Below are positions 43,010 through 55,526 of a stretch of 64,000 nt of DNA, in pieces; the stretch's first letter is position 1; every line of letters begins with the position of its first letter. The notes beneath the pieces were generated by a model. It saw nothing but the letters and a program-made list of their open reading frames with translations. It did no database searches and was not told the DNA's origin. The DNA is from Physcomitrium patens (taxonomy: Eukaryota; Streptophyta; Bryopsida; Funariales; Funariaceae). The position numbers were made by a program, and so were the translations under genes. Where the stretch lies: assembly GCF_000002425.4 (NCBI RefSeq), contig NC_037265.1:15807934-15871933 (forward strand), written 5' to 3'.

Positions 43010-44714
43010 CGATTGTTTAATCTCTTCGATTTCTAGTGCTGGCTCCATTTGGTCTTGTTCCAACACTATATCTTCTTCCTTCGACTCATCCTGAATCTTT
43101 GTCCTTAATTGAGCTGTTAAATCTTCATTACACGCTCCCAATTCTCGAACCTGAGCTTCTAATTAGAGGATTCTGGCATCTTTAACTTCCAGTTGTTGCT
43201 TCTGTTGTTGCAATTTCTCTTCCAATTTTCCAATTCTTACTCTCGTTGAGGCAAATATCCGTGACTGACCAATACTGATCAAATCAATCTCCAATTTCGT
43301 TACTGTTTCTTTCAAAACAACAATTTTTGCTTGTAGCTCATCCGTTTTGTTTTGATATTGGTCACCCAATTGTTTCTTTTTAAGCTCCAATGCCTCCTTC
43401 TTCTCTCGTTCCATCTTCAACTGAGCATTCATCTTTTTCTATTCCAATCTATACAATAAGCGAGTTTGTAGTAATTCTTACTATTAATTTTCTATGATAT
43501 GCTGAATCCTCTATTTCTCTTTTGACCAGTTTTCCACTTTCTCATCCAATTCATGCTTCACTCGTATCTTGGATTATAATTCTACCTTGATGACTTGTTC
43601 TTGTTCCCTGATTTTGTAATTTTGCTCCAATATTATTTTCTTCCTCACTTCCATTTGCCTTTTTAAGCTACCTTCGTATTCGAGCTTACTCACCGTAAGT
43701 TGTAGCTGGAAAATTTGACCCAATATAACTTCCTTAAGATTCCACCCTTCCGTTATACCCCGTTGAAACCCTAATTTGTTGCTTTCTCTTGGAACTGATA
43801 TTGGTGTCGTCATCTCTATTGTCGATCGAATTGGAACTCGCTTTGGTATAGATATTGGTCTTGCTTCCTGTTCTGCTGCTCTACTAGATTCTCCCACTTC
43901 ATACACCATTTTCCTTGGACTAGCTGTTCCTATTTGTAAACTTAGATCTATTGGTTGAGATTCCTGTTTCAATGTATACTCAATCACTGAGTTTACATAA
44001 TTGGAACATAATAGTGAAGCAAACTTTCCCGTCTTCCACTTAGCTCCTATTTCTGCTTGTATCTTTGTGGCCACATAAGTTACCCAATTGAATACCATGC
44101 CTTCCAGTATTCCAATCGTGGAAAACAGTAATCACTTTGCTATGTAGGTGGTATGCCAATTCAATGCTAACCACTTTTGAATGAACCGCATCTATTCCAT
44201 AAGTTTGGGCATAAGTGCCTCCTATACCTTCCATCCTTGATTTCGCTCAAGAGACGACATTCTTCCTTTGAAGTAGCTTTCTGGGCTAAAATCATTTGAC
44301 GCATCTCTTTCCACCTCAAGCTCTCCAGTTGGTAAATACAAGACCTTGTGTAAGATATTTTCATCTATTCCAATCATGACTCCTCTTACCACACTCGAAC
44401 CATCCTCTGGATCATAATTTTTTATATATTCTGCCACTCATTCTACATCCATTGGTGGTAGTTTATCCGATCCTCGCAAAAATATAAATAACTGTGCATT
44501 TCTAAAATCTTTTTGCCTTTTCAATGACCAACATATATCTAACTTCATCGGTTCCATGTTGGTGATAACTATAAGAGACGGCGATCTTAGATCGTACTTA
44601 GACCTCACATTGCGGTGACTTTTCGATCGTTTTGGTGCTCTCTTTGCTCTTTCCATTGACATTGTGAAAATCAAACTCTCAATACTTCCTCGCACTAACA
44701 CTATTGCTGATTAT
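43010..44714 (-). pseudogene. T2 extra ORF: YDPEDG domain plus coiled coil
   Basis: N-terminal part (44701-44222): SIESLIFTMSMERAKRAPKR, LIVITNMEPMKLDICWSLKR, LPPMDVE, AEYIKNYDPEDGSSVVRGVM, LHKVLYLPTGELEV. The middle (44364-43574) continues through three frames (WVTYVATKIQAEIGAKWKTG; VNSVIEYTLKQ; SPRKMVYEVGESSRAAEQEA). The C-terminal ~200 residues are a long coiled coil (EREKKEALELKKKQLGDQYQ; ETVTKLEIDLIS; KLEEKLQQQKQQLEVKDARI). It lies between integrase and the 3' LTR. Function unknown. The start is cut by G at 44715. Confidence 0.6.
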
Positions 44715-45877
44715 TGTCGTAAAGCTTATAGTTTAAAGCACAATATCTAAAATTTGCAACAATGAAACCTTCTATGAGTGCCCTGCTCTTAACTGCTTAC
44801 TCGGGGTCCTAATCAAGAACATCTAATCCAGTGTACCTTAATCTCACGTCCAATCAACAATGTCTAATTTCCTAACTAGTCAATTTCAGTATCCAAAACT
44901 AACCATCAATCATTTTCTAACTATCACAAGCATTTCAATCATGTCAATAATCATTATTACGGAGATTTCCTCCTTCCATTGGGTTAACCCTAAACCCCAA
45001 TTTGCCAACTTCCAAAACCTCTTTAAACTGTTGGCAGATATCCTCTATCCGTATAGTCAGATTAACACAACCATGCATGCATTCAGCATACTTAATCTTC
45101 TAGACAACTCTGAATTTCAACCACAGAAGTATCTCTCATTTCAACAACAATCAAGAGTACCAGCCTTTTCCTCTCTTACAAAAAATCCAATTCACCAATA
45201 TAACACAAACTTTCAGCAACAATTGCCTCAGTCTTTCTAAAATCCTATGAAGCAAAAAATCCCCAATTCTTTGTCTATTCCCTCAAAAGCATGAAGCTAG
45301 CTCTTCCATCCTTAAAACCCTAATTCTCCCCTCTTTTTCATTTCTTAACCTATCCTCCCCTTTAACCCTGAGAAGATTCTATTCTTCTGCCTTGGACTCC
45401 CGAATTGGATCTGCCGACCTCCTGCATTTCTCCCCTTATTTTTACCTTTTAGAGATCTTTTTTTTAGAAAGGACGTTTCCAAAATGGTACAAAGAATAGA
45501 ACAACCTGAAATGAAATTGAAGCTCGTAATCGGACCACATTGGATTGCTCGACTAAGTCAAGTCTCATATTGTGTAAGAGGCCCATAATAGGACTAAGAT
45601 TAGAGGTCTTTTGAAATTAGATCCAATTGACTCTTTGAACCAGGCTCACCCGTCATTGCATTGGTCCTTTCCCTTTCTATTGACTCCCGTTATTGAAATC
45701 AAATGGAGCAATTCGTTACTGATGAATATGCCGCAACTGATTGTAATGGGGTGATTGAACCTGGCCTCTCAATATTTACACTAGAATTGGTCGCCGCTTC
45801 TAACATCCAAGGTGACTAAATATTAATAAATCTTCTTTATTTATATTTTCATCATATAGACGTGTTATAACATGACA
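44715..45877 (-). repeat. Element G 3' LTR
   Basis: 1163 bp, TGTCGTAAAGC to GTTATAACATGACA, reverse orientation. From about 44985 it matches 51246-51793 and 55527-55897. The gag-derived segment (reverse of GGACCAATG...GAGCCTGG) is at about 45480-45760. Confidence 0.8.
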
Positions 45878-45918
45878 TCCACCCCCTATGAACCTGTGCA
45901 TCTTCCGGTATGCACCAA

Positions 45919-48900
45919 TTAACCTAATTGCCGTTTGACTAATAATATGATCTCCAAATCTTCGTCTAGTCCATCTCCACCGTCTCTGCTATCCAAATCA
46001 ATTTCATCTTCTCACTGTGGAATATCTATATCTTCATTAAGGTCTTCTATATTTATTTCTGCATTTCTTTGTTTAAACAATTTTACTCTCTTCTCTGTAA
46101 TTGGTATTTTTAACCTTGTGCCATCTAACTCCCGGAATGAATAAGTCGCATTATCATGAACAGTTGTTACCACATACGGTCCAAACCAACGTTTTGAAAA
46201 CTTCCATAAAGTGCTATATTGATTGCCCAGACTACTATCATAAACAAGTACCCAATCACCTTCTTCAATTGCTTTAGGTTTCAATCGATGTTACTTATCA
46301 AATCGCGCCTTATTTTGTAACCTTGATCTTTTTAACCTTTCTAATGCTATTTGCACATCTTCCAATCTTTGCTCTAATTGTCGAATCCTAATAGCCAGAA
46401 GTTCTTCTCTTGTCAATCCATCTTTCCAAGGTAGCATACTCCAAGTAAGTACCTTTTCTTCAATCGGCATAATTGGTTTTCGACCTGTCATAAGTTCTAC
46501 TGGCATATATCCTCTCACTGAACTATGTGTTGTTCGATCAGCCCATAATGCAAATGACAAAAGTCGTGGCCACTCTCTAACTTTCTTATTACAAGCTTTA
46601 ACTAATGCTTTCACAATCGGTGGATGACCGTGTTCGCTTTTTGCATTCCCTTCCAGATTATAAGCAGTAGTCAATGATAGTTTAATTCCACATCTTTTAA
46701 AGAACTTACAAGCTTTTTGTGCATTTAATTCTCCATGATCTGTAGTGATTTTTCCTACGCATCCGTAGCAGCAAATGACATCTTCAAGCAAAAACTTACA
46801 AATCCCCTCTGTAGTTTTTGTCCTCAATACTCTTCCTTCTACTTGATTTGATAAATCTTCACAAGCTAAGACCAAATATCTCATCTGCCATAATCCAACT
46901 GGCATAATAACCAAATCAACAACCCATTTAAAATGAATAGCCAAAGGATACGTAGGATGAAAACCATCTCGATGTCGGATATTAGAATACGATTGACAGA
47001 TTTTACATGACTCTACAAATGAGAGCACATCTCGATACATATTTTTCCACCAATATTGTTCCTTGAGTTTAACAAAAGTAGCCTAGATTCTTCTATGCCC
47101 TGCCCATAAACTATCATGAAATTTCTTTAATAATTTTATTTTTTCTTCTTTTTTGCCTATCACTAGTTGTGGCATCCCAATTCCTTTCTTCGGTCTCTTC
47201 CATAAGAATCCATCTCGAAGCAAAAATCCATATGCTTTTTTTCTTATTTGTTTGAATTTTTTTAAAGACCAATTCCCCTGCTTAGTTAAGGTATTCAAGT
47301 AATGACCAATATCCAATAATTCTCCTTCATAAGATTCTTCAAAAAATAACTTGTCTTCTCTGTTGAGATTTGATATTGAATAGAATTTTGATCCGAAGTC
47401 ATCAATGTCTTCAACCATTCCGTCCTCCCTCTCATATCTTGCTCGAAATAGCATGTCTGCTACTAAATTATCTTTCTTAGTAATATGCTTAAATTCTGGA
47501 TTTAGTGACTTAATATAAGCAATCCATCTCAACATTGCAATATCTGGCATTGAACAGTTAATAATCATTCCAAGCAATGGCAAGCAATCTGTTTCAATTA
47601 CTACTACTGCCCCAATCAAATAGTCCTTTTCAGCTTTCATAGCCGAAACGACTCCCCAACGTTCTCTTTTGACTTGCGAATATGCACGCTGACGAATACT
47701 TAAAACTTTAGTCCCAAATCGAACTGCAAATCTATTCCCATTTAAATCATCTTGACCCACAGCCCATCCAATGGCAATTGGACTAGCGTCTACAGTAAGA
47801 ATCACTGGTCTATTGCACTTATAATCAACCTTCCTCAATATTGGAGGTGACATCAATAATTTCTTCAATCTTTGCATTGCTTGAATATGCCTTTCTTGCC
47901 ATTTAGATTGGTAACCCTTGCGTAACAGTTCATATAATGGATCCACTATGTGAGCAAAATGAAGGATCCAGATTCGATAAAATACACATACACCTAAAAA
48001 CCTGCGAACCTCTGTTACAATCTTGTATATGATCAACAACATATTTGCGACAACCCCTCTTATCTAAAGTTTCATCCTTGTCTCCTTCTCTGCACCTTTT
48101 TACAGAAACATCATCTAGTAAAGGTATACTCTTCTCCAAAATAAAATCTCTCAATACCTTATTTATCCCATTCATCATATGCGCAAATGAATTGATCATG
48201 CCCTGAGGAAGAGTACACATTCTAACCAATCCAAGTAGTGTCCTCATTGTCGTCATATCTCTACTTCCTTCGGCAAGTTGAAATTAATCATAACCTGAAT
48301 ACTAGTCATCCATTGAATAGATCCCCCTTCCAGCAAACGCCTCAGCAAATTCATCCACAATAGATCTTATTCTTGCATTCTTGAGAGTTACTGCATTCAC
48401 CGGTTGCATATCTTCAATAAACCGTAGTGACCCATTCTTCTTAGGTAGCGTAAATCATCGACTAGAATATGGCACAAATGAAGGTTCCAATATTTTTATC
48501 TTCATCTTTCTTTTTAATAGTTCCACCAATTTAGGTAAATGTGCCCTTGGTACTGGAATTGGTCTTAGATTCCAAGGTACATGCGGTATAGTGAAGATAA
48601 CCATAGGTGTAATAATATTTGGATCCACACACCCAATTTCATAAGATTCGAAGGCAAACAATCTACCTTGTTTAGCCAACATCTTTTTGAAGCAAGTAAT
48701 TTCCTCCGGCAATAAAGAACCATCAAAACCAATCTTCAATTCTTCAAAAGTCTTTTTAGTAAACTGATGTCTAATACTCATTGGATCTTTGAAACTTGCT
48801 TCTTTTGATGCTTTTCCTATTTGTTCTTTAGAATCTTCTGGTAATGGTCCGGCAACAGGCTTTATCTTCTTATCTACCATTTTATATCTTGTCTCTACAG

Positions 48901-49461
48901 TGACTTTTGGTGCTTGAAAAGATTCAAGTATAGTATAAACCTCTCTTGAATGAATCTCAACAATCTTATCATTATCCCCTAATCCAATAGATGTAATCAA
49001 TTCCAATGAATCTTCCAGTCCATTTTCTTCATAAACACCTAAAATCCTCTCATCATCTTGTAATGAACCTAACTTGCGTAATTCTCCTTCAATATTATAT
49101 AATCTTTTTCTTTCTTTTCTTTTAAAATCATCAACTTTCTTAAACATAATATTTCCATTCTCCAAAATACCTATAAAACTCGCTTCAAAGGTACCTTCAT
49201 CTCGCAAGAGTACTTCCTCTTTTGTACCTCCATAATCTTGCTTTACAGTGGTACCTCCCCAATATCCTTAAATCCTTCAACAATCTTTGGCAATAGTTTT
49301 TCCCTCAACCTATCTCGATTCCGTTTATGGTTAGGAGGTACTGTTAGAAATTGTACAGCTTTCCTCCCATCTTCGCTCTGTACCCTTGCATAAGCAAAAC
49401 CATCGTCAAGTATTTTTGTTTCTATCCGTGTTGCCGTAATATAAGGTTGTTCTAAAATCAA
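45919..49461 (-). pseudogene. pol: Element G pol (protease linker, RT, RNase H, integrase)
   Basis: Order on the minus strand: linker/protease region 49461-48700, RT 48640-48010 (VPWNLRPIPVPRAHLPKLVE; LPKKNGSLRFIEDMQPVNAV; VRMCTLPQGMINSFAHMMNG; IPLLDDVSV, so F.DD is LLDD), RNase H 47850-47430 (VILTVDASPIAIGWAVGQDD; IETDCLPLLG; DNLVADMLFRA), integrase 47140-46012 (GHRRI...CKICQSY zinc domain; WVVDLVIMPVGLWQ; TTDHGELNAQKA; DWVLVYDSSLGN). About 165 bp are missing between RT and RNase H at 48013 compared with K. Stops near 48475, 48290 and 46285. The family has a plain F.DD gypsy RT and no chromodomain. Confidence 0.85.
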
Positions 49462-49499
49462 CGGATAAGACGTTGTATCTTAAACAAAGAAATGTTACT

Positions 49500-50702
49500 C
49501 TGTCGCAACATCCCCAATCCAAATTTTGACATCTAGACAAGCTCTATATAATTCGCCTTGTGTGTTATTAGCAGTTTCATGCTCTTTTAAGTAATCTTGA
49601 ACCAATGCTCTCATTCCTCCCTTACCAAAATTGGTTTGAAGAAGATCCTCCCTATCTTTTAATGCTATCTTTCCATCTTTCCAGCAAATAATTCCTTGCG
49701 TATCATATTATTAAATTCATTGCAATCTTTTCTAGTGTATAAAGCGTCATCACACCAAATGCATCTTTGTATGTATCCTTATTTTGAAACATTCTTCGAA
49801 TTGTTTATAGAAGTATTCTCTGCAAGACTTGCCTATTTGATTTGAAGATCTCGCATTCCTCATATAATTTCTTCCATCCCCATATCTGCTTTCTTTGATA
49901 AGGATGTAGAAGGTTGAACTGTAGGCATTGTTGGTGGTGTTGTACGTACTCGAGCTTTGGGTGCTTGTACTGTTTTCGAAATATTACTACTATCCTTCCT
50001 CTTTGCTCTTTTTGTAAGTACCCCCACCGCATCTTCATCGTTCTTCCACTTTGTTGTCAATCCTTCATCTTCTTCTTTGTCTTTAAGAAAGAGTTCTAAT
50101 TTCCCTTGCAATTTTCCATCAGCAGTGTGAAGAAATAGATCAACTTTGTTCGGCTCTAATGTGAATTTTTCTACCTTCGATAATTGAGAGTACTGCCTCT
50201 CAAATTCCCTTAGTAGCTCTGTTGCTTGCAAATTCTTATTAGGTCGTTCAATCCATTCTAGAAACAGCTTCTAAGTAACGCGATCAACATCTTCCAAGAA
50301 ATATTCGTCTTTCAATGCATGTGAAAAAACCTCCCATGAATTCCCATAACAATCCGTAATCGATGTAATATGGTCTCTTATCTCCGGTATCATGGCACGT
50401 CCAAATAATTCAACCATTTTCTTCTCCGAAACCCGATTTAATTCTATTTCATGAACATAACATCTTAAATACCTTGAAATATTCCTTCCATCAAATTGAT
50501 CAATTTTATTGACCACTGCTTGCAATACTTTGGTTGCCAAAGCTTCTTTTCGATTATTACTTTACTGTTGCTTCATTAATAATGAGAAGACTTGAAACAT
50601 ACTAGCAATAGACGGATCCATGTGCATACCTTGTCCTTTAGAAGAATCCCCACCAGAAACTCCTCTCAAAGATCCTTCAAAATTTTTATTTTCGTTTTCC
50701 AT
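49500..50702 (-). pseudogene. gag: Element G gag
   Basis: ATG at 50702 (MENENKNFEGSLRG), same start as A. Stop at about 50565 (MKQQ-stop), then ALATKVLQAVVNKIDQFDGR, RAMIPEIRDHITSITD, another stop near 50270, LFLEWIERPNKNLQATELLR and acidic/basic tail RAKRKDSSNISKTVQAPKAR. A degenerate knuckle CIWCDDALYTRKDC (about 49760-49720) has Tyr for the zinc-binding His. Capsid-type Gag, inactive. Confidence 0.8.
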
Positions 50703-50773
50703 AAAAATAAAAATAAAATCAAACAAAATCCAATACCTTCCATCTCAAGCTTTCATGTCGAGTTCACGACTTA

Positions 50774-51793
50774 TGTCATATTACGTGCTAACTTGCTTGA
50801 GAACGCGTCGGACGTCTAGTTGTAGGAGGTAGTATGGTGTTTCGCTTATACTCAAGCAGTCTATCATGTTCTTAACTACCCAAATACAATCTATATCGGA
50901 TTGCAATGTAAAAGCTTAATTCCAATATAAAACGCCTAGAGACCCTATATACTTCAATCTTTTTTGTTATTTTTATTTTATTTTATTTTATTTATGTTTT
51001 TTATTTTATCTTTATCATTAATTACCTTAATCCTAGACCATGAACTTCGACAAGCTGTGATCCTCAATCTGCCCTTCCGACTTGTTGTGAAACATCTATT
51101 ACTAGTGTCTTTGTAAGCCCTTTCGAATGCTCAAGAAGTTCCAGTTTAACCCCACTTACAGATTGTGAGGCTATGCTGCAATCCGTACCAATGTCTCTTG
51201 GCCACTCGTCGATATTCCTCTTATCTATGTCAGTAGGTCCCCAGTTATCATAAAAACCCTAAACAAACCCCAATTTGCCAACTCCCAAAACCTCTTTAAA
51301 CTGTTGGCAGATATTCACTATTCGTATAGTCAGATTAACACAACCACGCATGCATTCAGCATACTCAACCTTCTAGACAACTTTGAATTTCAACCACAGA
51401 AGTATCTCCCATTCCATCAACAATCAAGAATACCAGCCTTTTTTCTCTTACGAAAAAATCTAGTTAACCAATACAACACTGACTTTCAGTATTGATTGCC
51501 TCAGTCTTCCTAAATCCCTATGAAGAAGAAAACCCCCAACTCTCTGTCTTTTTCCTCGAAAGCATGAAGCTAGCCCTCCCACCCTTAAAATCCTAATTCT
51601 CCCCTCTTCATTTCTTAACCTATCCTCTCCTTTAACCGTGAAAAGATCCTATTCTTCCGCCATGGACTCTCTGAATTGGAACAGCCGACGGAGCTTTCTC
51701 CCTCATTATTGCCTTTGAGAGATCCTTTTACCGAAAGGATGTTCCCAAAATAGTACAAAGAACGGAACAACCTGAAACGAAATCGAAGTACAT
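50774..51793 (-). repeat. Element G 5' LTR, first part
   Basis: Starts TGTCATATTACGTGC and runs to the insertion point of H. 50870-51240 is unlike the other R LTRs, with oligo-T/TTTTA runs at 50965-51020. From 51246 it follows 44985-45520. Confidence 0.7.
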
Positions 51794-52941
51794 TGTAATG
51801 TTGTAACACGAGTATACCATAAAAATATAAAGAAAGGGGACTTTTATTAATGTTCAGTTACCTTGAATATTGGAAGCAACGATCGATTCCAGTGCCAATA
51901 TTCAGGGGCTAGTTTCAGACATCCCATCATAGTAGGTCAGGGCATACTTACTAGTAACAAAATGCTCCGTTCGAGTCCAATAGTGGAAGTCAACACAATC
52001 GAAAGGACTAAATCGATGACTGAGCGAGCCTGATGCAAAGAACAAATTTGACCCAATTACGGGAACATCCAGGTCTTACTACGGGCCTCTTAGCCAATAT
52101 GAGACTTGATTTGGTCGGACGACTCAATGAGGTTCCGATTACGGGGGTTTCGATTCTGTTTCAAGTTGTCCCGTTCTCTATGCCGTATCAGGGAACGTTG
52201 TTTTTGGAAAAAGAACCTTTTAAAAGGCAAAAAATGGAAGAGAAAGCTCTGACGGTGGAGCCAATTTCGGATCCAAGATGAATGATTGAAGAAATTTGGG
52301 GAGTCCAAGGCGGGAGAATAGGATCTTCTCAGGATTAAAGGAGAGGATAGGTTAAGAAATGAGGGGGAAGAATTAGGGTTTTAAGGGTCAGAGAGATAGC
52401 TTCATGCTTCGGGAGGGGGGGGGAGGGGGGGAAGACACAAAATTGGGATTTTTTTTTTCATAGGGTTTTGGAGAAGACGGAGGCAATCGTTGCTGAAAGT
52501 TAGTGTTGTACTGGTGAATCGGGGTTTTAATGAAGTGGATGTGATTATTCTTGACTGTTTTGTGAAATCAAAGTTATGTCTGTGATTGAAGAATTAAAAG
52601 GGTGTCTATAGGATTGAGTATGCACAGTGAATGAAAATTTTTGAGTTAATCTAAGAAGACAGTCAGTGGATACAAAGTCGTGAGTATAATGCAGTATCAA
52701 AGATTAGCAGATTGGATTGTTCGAGGTTCTCTGTAACATCTAGAGATCTTCCGGCTGGGACAAAAAGGATTTTGGCGAGCAGTCGAAGGACATCTGTATA
52801 GATTTATGGTATATTCTTATAATTGTTTATATTCCATCAGCCAAAAACCGATAGACTGCTTGAATATTAGTGAATCTCCATAATACCTTCTACAGCCAGA
52901 CGCGCGGTGCATTCTCGAGCAAGAAAGTATGTAATACGACA
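51794..52941 (+). repeat. Element H 5' LTR
   Basis: TGTAATGTTGTAACACGAG to GTAATACGACA, 1148 bp. Contains a G-run (about 52416-52433) and an oligo-T that differ in length in the 3' LTR. Confidence 0.88.
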
Positions 52942-53011
52942 TAAGTGGTGAACTTGACGTGAAAGCTTGAGGTAGAAAGTATTGGATTTCGTTTGATTTT
53001 ATTTTTATTTT

Positions 53012-53538
53012 TAGGGAGAACGAAAATAAAAAATTTGAAGGATCTTTGAGAGGAGTTTCTGGTGGGGGTTCTTTTAAAGGATAAGGTATGCTCATGGATC
53101 CGTCTATTGCTAGTATGTTTCAAGCCTTTTCATTATTAATGCAGCAATAGCAAAGCAATGATCAAAAGAAAGCTTTGGCAACCAAAGCATTGCAAGCAGT
53201 GGTCAATAAAATTGATGAATTTGATAGAAGGAATATTTCAAGGTATTTAAGATGTTATGTTCATGAAATGGAATTAAATCACGTTTTCAAGAAGAAAATG
53301 GTTGAATTATTTGGACTTGCCATGATACCAGAGATAAGAGATCATATTACATCGATTACAGATCGTTATCGAAATTCATGGGAGATTTTTTCACATGCAT
53401 TGAAAGACGAATATTTCTTTGAAGATGCTGATCGCATTACTATGAAGTTGTTTCTCGAATGGATTGAACAACCTAATAAGAATTTGCAAGCAACAGAGCT
53501 ACTAAAGGAATTTGAGAGGCAGTACTTTCAATTATCGA
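53012..53538 (+). pseudogene. gag: Element H gag fragment
   Basis: The start ATG of A and G is AGG here (53012). The frame has a stop near 53086 and another at 53148. ALATKALQAVVNKIDEFDRR to ELLKEFERQYFQLS (53175-53538) is a clean stretch homologous to A and G. It ends at the GGTAC junction, where gag is fused to the pol linker by deletion and the solo LTR has inserted. Confidence 0.8.
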
Positions 53539-53543
53539 GGTAC

Positions 53544-54073
53544 GGTCACGGACATACATATAATTACCTATATGAATAGATAAAAGTATGTAAAAGTAGG
53601 TTAATTAAGTAATATCTTCTAGAGAAGCTTCTTAGAAGCTTCATAGACGCTGCTTTGACTTTATAGGAGTCTATAGTTGACTTTTAGGTTAGAAACTTGG
53701 TCAACAAGTTAGCCATGTGCCACGCATGTTGGAAGCTTAAAGAACAAGCTAACTACGTGGTCCATCCATAGAAAACTTGCCTTGCAAGCAAAGGCATGTG
53801 GCCTAGAAAGTCAACATATATTGGAGGTCTTATAGAACATCGCCACGTGGCTTCTAGTTAGATAGTATATATAGAGGCAAGAGTGAAGCCCTCTTCACTC
53901 TTGTCAACTCCTTTCTTGCTTCTAGTCTAGTTTCAAGGGTCTCTAGTTTTCTTGTATTTTGGCAATAGCCATTCCAGTTTCTTTCTTAATATACATATTT
54001 CTATTTTGTCCTATTTCTTTTTGAGAAAAGTCTCACTTACTCTTTAGCTTTCATCGAGTTCTTGTCCTTGACA
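53544..54073 (+). mobile_element. Solo LTR of the chromovirus family with target duplication
   Basis: 530 bp, GGTCACGGACATAC (terminal T mutated to G) to CTTGTCCTTGACA, in the opposite orientation to C. Flanked by GGTAC at 53539-53543 and 54074-54078, a perfect 5-bp target duplication. It arose by recombination between two LTRs of a former full insertion. Confidence 0.92.
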
Positions 54074-54316
54074 GGTACAAAAGAGGAGGTACTCTCGCGA
54101 GATGAAGGTCCTTTTGATGCGAGTTTTATTAGTATTTTGGAGAATGGAAATATTATGTATAAGAAAGTTGATGATTTTAAAAGAAAAAAAAGAAAAAGAT
54201 TATATAATATTGAAGGAAAATTACACAAGTTAGGTATGCAAGAAGAAGATGAAAGTGATTTGGATAATAAAGGTGATGAAGACGAACTGGATAAAGACGT
54301 AGAGAATATATTATAA
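54074..54316 (+). pseudogene. pol: Element H pol remnants
   Basis: TKEEVLSRDEGPFDASFISI, LENGNIMYKKVDDFKRKKRK, LYNIEGKLHKLG match the G linker (49207-49060). The frame then jumps without a stop to the pol C-terminus EDESDLDNKGDEDELDKDVE, ending TAA near 54314. Everything from protease to integrase is deleted. Confidence 0.8.
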
Positions 54317-54378
54317 ATCAAACAACAATTGGATAAATTAGTGCATACCAAAGGATGCACAGGTTCAGAGGAGGTGGA

Positions 54379-55526
54379 TGTCATGTTGTAACACAAGTAT
54401 ACCGTGAAAATATAAAGAAAGGGGACTTTTATTAATGTTCAGTTACCTCAAATATTGGAAGCAACGATTGATTCCAGTGCCAATATTAAGGGGCCAGTTT
54501 CAGACATCCCATTACAATCGGTCACGGCATACTTACTAGTAACAAAATGCTCCGTTTGAGTCCAATAGTCGGAGTCAACACAATCGAAAGGACTAAATCG
54601 ATGACTAAGCGAGCCTGATGTAAAGGACCAATTTGACCCAATTACGGGAACATCCAGGTCTTACTACGGGCCTCTTAGCCAATATGAGACCTGATTTGGT
54701 AATGCGACTCAATGAGGTCCCGATTACGGGGATTTCGATTCCATTTCAGGCTGTCCTGTTCTTTGTGCCGTTTCAGGGAACGTTGTTTCCTGAAAAAGAA
54801 CCTTTTAAAAGGCAAAAAATGGAGGAGAAAGCTCTAACGGTGGAGCCAATTCCGGATCCAAGATAGAAGATTGAAGAAATTTGGGGAGTCCAAGGCGGGA
54901 GAATATGATCTTAGGGTTAAAGGGAAGGATAGGTTAAGAAATGAAGGGGGAAGAATTAGGGTTTTAAGGATCAGAGAGATAGCTTCATGCTTCGAGAGGG
55001 GAGGGGGGGGGGGGAGAAGACACAAAATTGGGTTTTTTTTTTTCATAGGATTTTGGAGAAGACGGAGGTAATCGTTACTGAAAGTCAGTGTTGTACTGGT
55101 GAATCAGGGTTTTAATGAAGTGGGTGTGATTATTCTTGACTATTTTGTGAAATCAAAGTTATGTCTGTGATTGAAGAGTTAAAAGGGTTTCTATAGGATT
55201 GAGTATGCGGAGTGAATGAAAATTTTTGGGTTAATCTAACAAGACAGTCAGTGGATACAAGGTCATGAGTATAAATCGGTATTAGAGATTAGGAGATTGG
55301 ATTGTTAGAGGTTTTTTGTAATGTCTAGAGACCTATCGACTAGGACAAAAAGGATTTTGGCAAGCAGTCGAAGGACATCTATATAGATTTACGGTATATT
55401 CTTGTAATTGTTTATATTCCATCAGCCAAAAACTGATAGATTGCTTGAATATTAGTGAATCTCCATACTACCTTCTACAGCCAGATGCCAAGTACATTTT
55501 CGTGTAAAAAAGCACGTAATACGACA
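54379..55526 (+). repeat. Element H 3' LTR
   Basis: TGTCATGTTGTAACACAAG to GTAATACGACA, 1148 bp, closely matching the 5' LTR. Preceded by GCACAGGTTCAGAGGAGGTG (polypurine tract). Confidence 0.88.

Larger units (their letters stand above)
51794..55526 (+). mobile_element. R-family element H, internally deleted
   Basis: LTRs 51794-52941 and 54379-55526, each 1148 bp, flank an interior of only ~1.44 kb, of which 530 bp is a solo chromovirus LTR. What remains is a gag start, a short piece of the pol linker and the last codons of pol plus the polypurine tract. It keeps the ends needed for mobilisation by a relative but encodes nothing intact, so it is a non-autonomous derivative. Inserted into the G 5' LTR. 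Confidence 0.85.

Noticed and set aside
42821-43036. Plus-strand 71-codon open frame over the T2 LTR start
   Set aside because: No motif; low-complexity antisense of an LTR and polypurine region.
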